The notes beneath the pieces were generated by a model. The model worked only from the letters and a program-made list of their open reading frames with translations. It ran no database searches and was not told the origin of the DNA. DNA of 43,738 nucleotides, taken from Candidatus Kuenenia stuttgartensis. Lineage in GTDB: Bacteria > Planctomycetota > Planctomycetia > Pirellulales > UBA1268. The stretch covers positions 1 to 43,738 of the forward strand of contig CAMBSN010000017.1 of NCBI GenBank assembly GCA_945870505.1, written 5' to 3'. The position numbers were made by a program, and so were the translations under genes. Positions 16,596 to 24,088 of the stretch are shown here, one piece after another (within the stretch, counting starts at the first letter, position 1; every line of letters starts with the position of its first letter).

Positions 16596-17387
16596 CTACG
16601 CGGTGCCGCCGAGGATCTCGCGGAGTCGCATGGCGGGTAGGCGTCCGAGCGTGAGGGGCTCCACACCGTCGCCAAACGTCACCCGCGTCTCGTGCCGTGA
16701 GTTCCACTCGACCTGATCCGCCAAGGCGATTTGGACGAGGTACGACCGCCCCACCCGCGCGAACGAATCGGCAGGCAGAATTTTATCCCACTCGCCCAGC
16801 CGGCGGCGGAAGAGCACCACCCGCGGAGGCCCTTTGAGTGCGACCCGCGTGAAGGTACGGAGCGACTCGATCCAGCAGATGTCGCCGATGGTCACCACGC
16901 CCGACGTAAACGCTTCGGCCAGCGGCGCGCTCACTGTGTCATCGAGTCCCAGCGCAGCCTCGCTGGCGGCCTCGTCCACCTCGAGTTCATCGTCGTCGCG
17001 CTCGCTCGCATTCTCTGGTAGGCCCCGCCTACTCTCGGCCTGCTTGTTGATGCGGTCCACCGTATCGGCGAGCCGCTCGGGATCGACGGGCTTCACGAGA
17101 TAGTCGAGGGCGGCGGCTTGAAACGCCTGCACTGCATACTTTTCCCGCGCCGTGACAAACACCACCTGCGTGGCGTTGGGCACGCTGGCAAGCAGGTCGA
17201 GGCCGCTGCCCCCGGGCATCTCCACGTCGAGAAACACCACGTCGGGCGATCGCGTCTCGAGAAAGGCCCGGGCCGCTTTCAGGCCTCCGGCCACGCCAAT
17301 CACGTCGATCTCCGGATGGGCGGCAAGGAGCTCCCGCATCCGTGCATTCGCCAGGGGTTCGTCGTCGACGAGCAGGGCAGTAACCAT
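16596..17387 (-). CDS. LytTR-family response regulator
   Basis: About 263 residues. The receiver domain has the acidic pair Asp8/Asp9 (LLVDDEP), a phosphoacceptor Asp54 in VVFLDVEMPG, a T in VTAREKYAVQAF and the lysine in LVKPVD. A linker rich in acidic residues (about 120-160) follows, then a LytTR DNA-binding domain: ICWIESLRTFTRV, FRRRLGEWDKIL, FARVGRSYLVQ and a closing GRLPAMRLREIL. GGAAG five bases before the ATG at 17387 favours that start over an ATG at 17414. It lies 45 bases after the sensor kinase gene and is surely its partner. Its target genes are unknown. Confidence 0.9.
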   Translation of the reverse strand: MVTALLVDDEPLANARMRELLAAHPEIDVIGVAGGLKAARAFLETRSPDVVFLDVEMPGGSGLDLLASVPNATQVVFVTAREKYAVQAFQAAALDYLVKPVDPERLADTVDRINKQAESRRGLPENASERDDDELEVDEAASEAALGLDDTVSAPLAEAFTSGVVTIGDICWIESLRTFTRVALKGPPRVVLFRRRLGEWDKILPADSFARVGRSYLVQIALADQVEWNSRHETRVTFGDGVEPLTLGRLPAMRLREILGGTA

Positions 17388-17432
17388 GGCGGCTTCCGAA
17401 GGGGTGGAGGGCATAGGCGCGACGAATGTGCT

Positions 17433-18641
17433 TCAGACTGATTCCGGGGCCCGTGCCGGTTTCAGGGCAGTCGGCGGCTGAATGATCGTGGTTGGCATCC
17501 GGATCACCACGCGGACCCAGCCGCCGTCGAGATCCGGATCGATCACCGTCTCGACGGTGGCATCTTCGTTGATCAACAGCGCCAGCCGCTTTCGCAGCGA
17601 GCGGATGCCGGTGGAGGGCGACCGCGTCGTGTCCGGCGTCACCCAGCGGCCCGTGTTGGCGACCACCACCTCGAGCCAGCCCTCGATCACCTTGGCCGTC
17701 ACGGTCACCTTCAGCGGCATGCTGCTCGTCTCGGAACCATAGTGCAGGGCGTTCTCCAACAGCGGCTGAATCAGCATCGGCGGCACGAGCATGGAGTGCG
17801 CCGCCCGGTCGCACGAGACGCGGCAGATGAGATTGTCGCCAAACCGCGCCTGCTGCACACCGAGGTATTTCTCCAGCGATTGGAGCTCTCGCGACAGCGG
17901 CTCGAAGGTGCGTGCCTCGCCCAGCGTGAATCGCAGGTAGTCGGCGAGGTCGCGGGTCACAGTCTCCACCGCTTCGGGATCGTGCTTGCTGGCCACGACG
18001 GCGTTGAGCGCATTGAAGAGGAAGTGGGGGTTCATCTGCTCCTGCAACTGCCGTAGCTCAAAGTTCCGGGCCACCGCCTCGGCCTTCAGCACCCGGAGTT
18101 CCACGTCGATCGCGGTCGCCTCGGCCTCGGCAAGCAGGATCTCGGTCTTGTAGAGATCCTCGATCATCTCCAGACCGAAGACAATCACGCACCAGAAGCC
18201 CACCGCCACAAGCCGCGGCACGACCGATCCCAGCGTCGTCTCGCCCGTCCAGTCGGTGGGCCCGCCCACGCCGCCGGCGATGAGCAACAGCACCGACGCT
18301 CCGAGCGCCGCCGCCGCGGTCACCACCATCAGCGGCCAGCGCACCTGCCGCGGCAGCCCACGGAGCCGTGACGACTCAAACAAGAAGTACACAAGGGTCG
18401 AGATCACGAAACCCGTGCCCACCCGTAGCGCCATCGGCAGCCACGGCGTCGGCTCGGCGGGCTTCATCGCCTTGCTCAGCCCCAGCACCGCCGCGCCAAT
18501 CGCCAGCCAGAACATCACCTGGAACGACCAGAAGATTCGTCTCCGCCACCGCGGGAGCGACTCGCGCAGGGCCACCATGCGCGGCGGTGCAACGCCCCTC
18601 TCATTCGCACCGTCTGGGCGGTCGAGGGAAACGGAAGTCAT
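17433..18641 (-). CDS. LytS-type membrane sensor histidine kinase
   Basis: A 402-residue kinase. Four hydrophobic segments (about 36-56, 70-88, 101-124, 139-158) are followed by a predicted coiled linker (EILLAEAEATAIDVELRVLKAEA). The PF06580-type domain has QEQMNPHFLFNALN with phosphoacceptor His206. The ATPase region shows VPPMLIQPLLENALHYG and a closing GIRSLRKRLALL. The lack of a large extracytoplasmic domain suggests it senses something in or near the membrane. Together with the LytTR regulator it forms an isolated pair between the quinone genes and the tal array, so the signal cannot be deduced. Confidence 0.9.
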   Translation of the reverse strand: MTSVSLDRPDGANERGVAPPRMVALRESLPRWRRRIFWSFQVMFWLAIGAAVLGLSKAMKPAEPTPWLPMALRVGTGFVISTLVYFLFESSRLRGLPRQVRWPLMVVTAAAALGASVLLLIAGGVGGPTDWTGETTLGSVVPRLVAVGFWCVIVFGLEMIEDLYKTEILLAEAEATAIDVELRVLKAEAVARNFELRQLQEQMNPHFLFNALNAVVASKHDPEAVETVTRDLADYLRFTLGEARTFEPLSRELQSLEKYLGVQQARFGDNLICRVSCDRAAHSMLVPPMLIQPLLENALHYGSETSSMPLKVTVTAKVIEGWLEVVVANTGRWVTPDTTRSPSTGIRSLRKRLALLINEDATVETVIDPDLDGGWVRVVIRMPTTIIQPPTALKPARAPESV

Positions 18642-18800
18642 TGCTGTGGTCGACTACTGAGTGCGGAGAAGCGGAGCCGTGGGCAGGGCCGCTCGTCCGG
18701 CCGCAATGGCTCAGCGGAGGACGAGCAGAAAACGCCAGTATGACCGGGATCGCCTCAGCAATCGACCCATCCCTCGCGAGCGGCACGGCCTCCCCGGTGT

Positions 18801-18920
18801 CGGTTCGTGCGCGAATTTCCCGGTTCGTGCGCGCCAATGCCGATTCGTGCGCGCCATTCCCGGTTCGGGCGCGGCATTCCCGGTTCGGGCGCGGCATTCC
18901 CGGTTCGTGCGACCGGCAAT
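18801..18920. repeat. Six-unit 20-bp tandem array upstream of tal
   Basis: Six units of exactly 20 bases start at 18801, 18821, 18841, 18861, 18881 and 18901. The shared pattern is CG(G/A)TTCG(T/G)GCGCG with a more variable end. Units 4 and 5 are identical. The same 20-base unit occurs upstream of the PEP-CTERM gene (38869) and singly near 43283 and 43421. Twenty bases is close to two helical turns, so repeated protein binding on one DNA face is possible. The rest of the 347-base gap between the kinase start and tal shows no other clear element. Confidence 0.85.
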
Positions 18921-18988
18921 TGCGTATAACTGCACCCGAAATCGCCGTTCGGCGACCAGCTCATTTCCCCTGCCCCCAAGCCCATCCC

Positions 18989-20089
18989 ATGGCCAACACC
19001 ACGCAGCAGCTCCATCGTCTGGGCCAGAGCCTCTGGCTCGACAACATCACCCGCGGCATACTCGACGACGGCACGCTGGCCCGCTACATCGCTGACCTGT
19101 CAGTCACCGGGCTGACGAGCAATCCGACGATTTTCAATGCTGCAGTCAAAAACACCAGTTTCTATGACACCGCCATCGCTGCGAAGGTGAAGCAGGGACT
19201 GGCAGGCGAGAAACTGTTTTTTGAGCTGGCCATCGAGGATCTCCGCCGCGCGGCCGACCTCTTCCGCCCCACGTTCGACCGTACCGGCGGCCTCGACGGC
19301 TGGGTGTCGCTGGAGGTTTCCCCCACACTGGCCTACGACACCGCGAGCACGCTCGCCGCAGCCCGCGACCTCCACGCCCGCGCCGACCGTCCGAACCTCT
19401 ACATCAAGATCCCCGGCACGCCCGAAGGCCTGCCGGCGATTGAGGAGTCGATTTTCGCGGGCGTGCCGGTCAACGTCACGCTGCTGTTCACCACCGCACA
19501 CTACCTCGCTGCTGCAGAAGCCTACCTGCGGGGCATCGAGCGGCGGATTGAGGCGGGCCTGTCGCCGCAGGTCTGCTCGGTGGCGTCGCTCTTCATCAGC
19601 CGCTGGGACGGCGCGACGGCAGCACAGCTTCCCCCGGCCTTGGCCAACACGCTCGGCATCGCCGTGGGCCAGCAGTGCTACAAGGCCTACCGCGACCTGC
19701 TTGCCTCCGACCGCTGCCAGCGGCTTGCCAACTCCGGGGCCCTGACGCAGCGACTGCTTTACGCGAGCACCGGCACCAAGGATCCAAAGCTCGCCGATTC
19801 GCTCTATGTCTCGGCTCTTGCCTCGCCGAATACCGTCAACACCATGCCGGAACACACCCTCCTGGCCTTCGCCGATCACGGCTCCTGCTCGGGAATCGTG
19901 TCGGCCGGCGGTGGGACCGCCGAACAGGCGCTGTTCGCCATCAGCCGTGCTGGCATCGACCTCGCGGCCTTGGGAGCGAAGCTCCAAAAGGACGGGGCCG
20001 AATCCTTCGTGAAGAGCTGGCATGAGTTGCTCCAGGTGATCGACACCAAGTCGCAGACGGCAACCACTGCCGGAGGAACAGCCCGATGA
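18989..20089 (+). CDS. tal: Transaldolase
   Basis: A 366-residue enzyme that moves a three-carbon dihydroxyacetone unit between sugar phosphates in the non-oxidative pentose phosphate pathway. The motif [12 protein letters not shown] lies at 41-52. The Schiff-base lysine is Lys140 in [20 protein letters not shown] and [10 protein letters not shown] also match the longer Tal form found in two-domain Tal/Pgi proteins. The ATG at 18989 gives the normal N-terminus; the frame is open further upstream but only through the repeat array. Its stop overlaps pgi (ATGA). In some bacteria tal and pgi are fused, and here they remain separate but coupled. Confidence 0.95.
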   Translation: MANTTQQLHRLGQSLWLDNITRGILDDGTLARYIADLSVTGLTSNPTIFNAAVKNTSFYDTAIAAKVKQGLAGEKLFFELAIEDLRRAADLFRPTFDRTGGLDGWVSLEVSPTLAYDTASTLAAARDLHARADRPNLYIKIPGTPEGLPAIEESIFAGVPVNVTLLFTTAHYLAAAEAYLRGIERRIEAGLSPQVCSVASLFISRWDGATAAQLPPALANTLGIAVGQQCYKAYRDLLASDRCQRLANSGALTQRLLYASTGTKDPKLADSLYVSALASPNTVNTMPEHTLLAFADHGSCSGIVSAGGGTAEQALFAISRAGIDLAALGAKLQKDGAESFVKSWHELLQVIDTKSQTATTAGGTAR

Positions 20090-21726
20090 CCGCTCAATCC
20101 CCCTCTAGTCGTGCGGCGTTGCCGCAATGGCAACACGTCGCCGCGCACGCCGCCGCGATGGGTGGCACGCATCTCCGAGATCTCTTCGCAGCCGATGCCG
20201 GTCGCGGCGAACGGCTGGTGCTCGACGCCTGCGGCCTGCATGTCGATTATTCAAAGCAGCGGATCACCGGCGAAACGCTGCCGCTGCTCCTCAAGCTTGC
20301 AGAAGCCTGCGGCCTGCGGCAGCGGATCGACGCGATGTTCGCCGGTGAAAAAATCAACACCCCCGAACACCGCGCGGTGCTCCACGTGGCCCTCCGCGCC
20401 CCGCAGGGAGAGAAGATCCTCTGCGACGGCCATGATGTCGTGCCCGACGTGCACGAGGTGCTTGGCCGGATGGCGGCATTCTGCCGGCAGATCCGCAGCG
20501 GCACCTGGAAGGGGCATACCGGCCGGCCAATCCGCGCGGTCGTCAACATCGGCATCGGCGGCTCCGACCTTGGGCCGGTGATGGCGTACGAGGCGCTGCG
20601 GCACGTGGCCGACCGGCAGCTGACGTTCCGGTTTATCTCCAATGTCGATGGCACCGACTTCGTCGAGGCCACGCGGGATCTCGACCCTGCCGAAACGCTC
20701 TTCGTGATCTCGTCGAAGACGTTCACGACGCTGGAGACCCTGACCAACGCGCATTCGGCGCGGGAGTGGCTACTGGCAAAACTCGGCGATCCTGCCGCCG
20801 TGGCCCGGCACTTCGTCGCCGTCTCCACCAATGCTGCCGAAGTATCGGCTTTCGGCATCGACACGGCAAACATGTTTGGCTTCTGGGACTGGGTCGGCGG
20901 CCGCTATTCGATGGACTCGGCGATCGGCCTGGCGACGATGCTGGCGATCGGACCTGAGCTGTTCGAGGAGATGCTCGCCGGCTTCCATGCGATCGACGAG
21001 CACTTCCGCACCACCCCCTTCGAACGCAACCTCCCGGTGCTGCACGGTCTGCTGGCAGTCTGGAACACCACCTTTCTGGGCGCCCACACCATCGCCGTGC
21101 TGCCCTACGACCAGTATCTGAAGCGGTTTCCGGCCTACCTCCAGCAACTCACCATGGAGTCCAACGGCAAGCGGGTGACACTCGACGGCAGAGTGATCGA
21201 CGACTATCAGACCGGCCCGATCTTCTGGGGCGAACCCGGCACCAACGGCCAGCACTCCTTCTATCAGCTGATCCATCAAGGCACGCGGATGATCCCGTGC
21301 GACTTCATCGGCTTCGCCCAGTCGGCCAACCCGCTCGGCCGACACCACGACCTGCTGATGGCCAATGTTTTCGCGCAGGCCGAGGCCCTGGCCTTCGGGA
21401 AGACGGCCGACATGGTACGGGCCGAAGGAGTGCCGGAATCGCTCGTGCCGCACAAGACATTTCCGGGAAACAAGCCAAGCACCACGATCCTCGCCAAGCA
21501 GCTCACCCCCCGCGCGCTCGGTAGCCTTGTCGCCCTCTACGAGCACAGCGTGTTCACGCAGGGCTGCCTCTGGGGCATCAACTCGTTCGACCAGTGGGGC
21601 GTGGAGTTGGGCAAGGTGCTCGCCAAACGGATCGTGCCCGAACTGGAATCCGCGACGGAGCCGAAGCTCGAGCACGACAGTTCCACGAATGCCCTCATCC
21701 GGTGGTATCGGCAGGCTTCTTCCTGA
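20086..21726 (+). CDS. pgi: Glucose-6-phosphate isomerase
   Basis: A 546-residue cytoplasmic enzyme that interconverts glucose 6-phosphate and fructose 6-phosphate. Signatures are [12 protein letters not shown] near 150-160, [25 protein letters not shown], the catalytic Glu region [10 protein letters not shown], and [12 protein letters not shown] near the C-terminus. Length fits the long bacterial/eukaryotic family. It overlaps tal by four bases, linking glycolysis entry to the pentose phosphate branch in one transcript. The next gene follows after about 80 bases that include a short T run but no convincing hairpin. Confidence 0.96.
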   Translation: MTAQSPSSRAALPQWQHVAAHAAAMGGTHLRDLFAADAGRGERLVLDACGLHVDYSKQRITGETLPLLLKLAEACGLRQRIDAMFAGEKINTPEHRAVLHVALRAPQGEKILCDGHDVVPDVHEVLGRMAAFCRQIRSGTWKGHTGRPIRAVVNIGIGGSDLGPVMAYEALRHVADRQLTFRFISNVDGTDFVEATRDLDPAETLFVISSKTFTTLETLTNAHSAREWLLAKLGDPAAVARHFVAVSTNAAEVSAFGIDTANMFGFWDWVGGRYSMDSAIGLATMLAIGPELFEEMLAGFHAIDEHFRTTPFERNLPVLHGLLAVWNTTFLGAHTIAVLPYDQYLKRFPAYLQQLTMESNGKRVTLDGRVIDDYQTGPIFWGEPGTNGQHSFYQLIHQGTRMIPCDFIGFAQSANPLGRHHDLLMANVFAQAEALAFGKTADMVRAEGVPESLVPHKTFPGNKPSTTILAKQLTPRALGSLVALYEHSVFTQGCLWGINSFDQWGVELGKVLAKRIVPELESATEPKLEHDSSTNALIRWYRQASS

Positions 21727-21808
21727 GCAGAGTGCCCTGCCCTTTCCTGCTGGCCGCGGTCATGTCGTCTTTTTTACAGTGTCACGAACCCCACCTTGAG
21801 CCTCGCTC

Positions 21809-22393
21809 ATGAACAGGCAGTCGTACAGCTTCATTGGCGGCGATTCGGGCGACTGGCGAATCGACAGCGTCAGGCCCGTGACGGGAACGGCACTCGCGTG
21901 CCCCCCGAGGCTCGCCATCGAACATTCTCAGGTGGCGGCGCTGCCTGTCGGAGCCGCATGGCTGCTTCGCGGGGTCACGAGCAACCAGCGATACACCTCG
22001 CGGGCCCAGCAGACGAAACTCGCTGCCGTGCAGCCGCCCCTGGGCCGCCCCGAGGCCACGTGCGGTGCGTTGATCCCGATCAGTAAGAGTGACGCCTGGT
22101 GGAGTCTCGCGCAGGACGAGCGGGAGCGATTTTTCAACGCTCCGCCGCCGGCCGCTCCCGACCACACCGCCATCGGCATGCACTACCTGCCAGCCATCGC
22201 CCGGCAGCTCCTGCATGGCCGCGATCTCGGCGAACCGTTCGACTTTCTCACCTGGTTCGAGTTCGCCCCCAGCGACACCCCGGCGTTCGATGAACTGCTC
22301 GCCAGACTTCGGGCCACGGAGGAATGGTCGTACGTCGAGCGCGAGGTCGAGATCCGGGTGTCACGAGATGAGAAGAGGAGCACTTCACCGTGA
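21809..22393 (+). CDS. cld: Chlorite dismutase-like heme protein, short (lineage II) type
   Basis: A 194-residue protein of the dimeric short chlorite dismutase lineage, known from Nitrobacter. The family stretches are AAWLLRGVTSNQRY, LGRPEATCGALIPISKSDAWW, RDLGEPFDFLTWFEF and ATEEWSYVEREVEI. The expected proximal heme ligand is His119 and the distal catalytic Arg is Arg132, 13 residues apart as in the Nitrobacter enzyme. HemQ relatives are longer and lack the Arg, so a true chlorite-decomposing or related peroxidase activity is plausible. There is no clear signal peptide, so it is probably cytoplasmic. It overlaps the next gene by four bases (GTGA). Confidence 0.88.
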   Translation: MNRQSYSFIGGDSGDWRIDSVRPVTGTALACPPRLAIEHSQVAALPVGAAWLLRGVTSNQRYTSRAQQTKLAAVQPPLGRPEATCGALIPISKSDAWWSLAQDERERFFNAPPPAAPDHTAIGMHYLPAIARQLLHGRDLGEPFDFLTWFEFAPSDTPAFDELLARLRATEEWSYVEREVEIRVSRDEKRSTSP

Positions 22394-24054
22394 CCATCGT
22401 CGAACACCCACGAGCCAACCCGGTCCATTTTCCGGAAGACCGGCGACGCGGCCTTGCCATCAAGCCGATCTATGTCTTCCTTGGCCTGACGGCGGCGCTC
22501 GCCCCGGTGGTCCTCGCCTGGGCGCAGTATCTGCTTGTTGGTCTGCCGGAAGTGCCACCAACCCCGCGGTTCAACCCGGCGGTTGATCCCCAGGGTTTTC
22601 CTGCCTGGATCCGCCTCGCCCACTTCGTGAACATCTTCTTTCTCGTGTTGCTCACCCGCAGTGGGCTCTCGATCCTCGCCGACCATCCCCGCCTCTACTG
22701 GAGCAACCACTGCACGCCAGGCACAGACTGGATCCGGTTTACCCCGATCACCGTGCCCACCGATCGGGTCTGGATGGCGAAGGATGACTGCCGCTACGTG
22801 TCTCCCTGGATCGGCCTGCCCGGCTATCGCCATACCATCGGGATGGGCCGGCACTGGCATTTCCTGTCGGCTTTCTTCTGGCTTGCCAATGGCCTGATCT
22901 TCGTGGCCCTGCTCTTCGCGACCAACCAGTGGAAGCGTTTGGTGCCCGTCGATCTCCAAATCTACAGCGATGCGTGGGCCGTGTTCGTGCACTATTCCAC
23001 CTTCCACATGCCGGTCGAGCCCGATGGCTTCTACCGCTACAACGCCCTGCAGCAACTGGCCTATTTTGGCGTCGTGTTCGTGCTGGCACCGATCTCGGTG
23101 CTTACCGGCCTGGCGCTGTCGCCGTCGATCGACAACCGCTACAGCTGGTATCCCACCCTGTTTGGCGGGCGGCAGTCGGCCCGTTCGATCCATTTCCTGG
23201 CCCTCTGCGGCTACGTCGCATTTCTGATTCCGCATGTCGGCATGGTGGTGCTGACCGGCCTGCAGCAGAACATGAACCACATCGTGCTCGGCACCGATGA
23301 CACCGGCGCGCTCGGCCTGTGGCTGGGCTGCGTGGCGCTGCTCGGAGTGGTCGCGTTCTGCTTCTTCGCCAACTGGCTCAGCTGGGCTCATCCACGATGG
23401 ATCCAACTCTCGTTTCGCAAGGTGCTCGGGCCGCTGCAGCGCCGGTATCTCAATTCCCTCGAATCCCGGGTGGAATACACCGACCGCGACATCTCCCCGT
23501 TCATGTGGCCCAACGGCGTCCTACCCACGACCGAAGAGTGGAAGGACCTCGCGGCCGATTCCTTCAAGGACTTCCGACTGAAGGTGACTGGTCTGGTCGA
23601 GAATCCCGTGGAACTGTCGCTCGCGGAGATGCGGGCGCTGGGCCAGCAGGACCAGACCACGCTCCACCACTGCATCCAGGGCTGGTCTGGCATTGCCCAC
23701 TGGGGCGGCCTGCCGCTTGCCAAACTCATCGAGATCGTCCGCCCCTTGCCCGAAGCGAAGGTGGTCATCTTCTATTCGTTCGGTCCGGGCCTCTATGGCG
23801 GCGACTACTACGACTCGTTGTCGCTGCCCAATGCCCTCCACCACCAGTCCATTCTGGCGTATGAGATGAATCACCAGCCGCTGCCGGAGCTCTATGGCGC
23901 GCCGCTGCGACTCCGTGCCGAGAATCAGTTGGGATTCAAGATGGTCAAGTGGATCCGTGAAGTGTCGTTCGTAGCCACTGAAAAAACGGTGGGCGAGGGC
24001 TTCGGCGGCAAGAACGAAGACGACGAATACTATCCGGTCGTGGCCAACATCTGA
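22390..24054 (+). CDS. Cytochrome b-type membrane protein fused to a sulfite oxidase-type molybdopterin domain
   Basis: A 554-residue two-part protein with a GTG start overlapping the cld stop. Residues about 20-335 are a di-heme cytochrome b561-like membrane domain with candidate heme histidines His78, His155/His157, His269 and His282. Residues about 370-540 are a molybdopterin domain like sulfite oxidase or MsrP (YedY), with LHHCIQGWSGIAHWGG placing the molybdenum-ligand cysteine at 428. MsrP-MsrQ repairs oxidised methionine in the periplasm using quinone electrons; here both functions are in one chain. No Tat signal is seen, so the topology of the Moco domain needs the membrane part. The partner Cld suggests a link to reactive chlorine species. 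Confidence 0.88.
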   Translation: MTIVEHPRANPVHFPEDRRRGLAIKPIYVFLGLTAALAPVVLAWAQYLLVGLPEVPPTPRFNPAVDPQGFPAWIRLAHFVNIFFLVLLTRSGLSILADHPRLYWSNHCTPGTDWIRFTPITVPTDRVWMAKDDCRYVSPWIGLPGYRHTIGMGRHWHFLSAFFWLANGLIFVALLFATNQWKRLVPVDLQIYSDAWAVFVHYSTFHMPVEPDGFYRYNALQQLAYFGVVFVLAPISVLTGLALSPSIDNRYSWYPTLFGGRQSARSIHFLALCGYVAFLIPHVGMVVLTGLQQNMNHIVLGTDDTGALGLWLGCVALLGVVAFCFFANWLSWAHPRWIQLSFRKVLGPLQRRYLNSLESRVEYTDRDISPFMWPNGVLPTTEEWKDLAADSFKDFRLKVTGLVENPVELSLAEMRALGQQDQTTLHHCIQGWSGIAHWGGLPLAKLIEIVRPLPEAKVVIFYSFGPGLYGGDYYDSLSLPNALHHQSILAYEMNHQPLPELYGAPLRLRAENQLGFKMVKWIREVSFVATEKTVGEGFGGKNEDDEYYPVVANI

Positions 24055-24088
24055 TCGTTCCAGATCCCGCCGAGGCCGACGACACACC

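Noticed and set aside
18801..18920. CRISPR array
   Set aside because: The 20-base units are directly adjacent with no unique spacers, and no cas genes are present.
18368..18988. N-terminal extension of transaldolase reading through the tandem array
   Set aside because: The extension translates repeats and sequence antisense to the kinase; the ATG at 18989 gives the normal family start.
21809..22393. HemQ (coproheme decarboxylase) instead of chlorite dismutase type
   Set aside because: The protein is short and keeps the distal Arg132 typical of functional Cld; HemQ proteins are longer and lack it.
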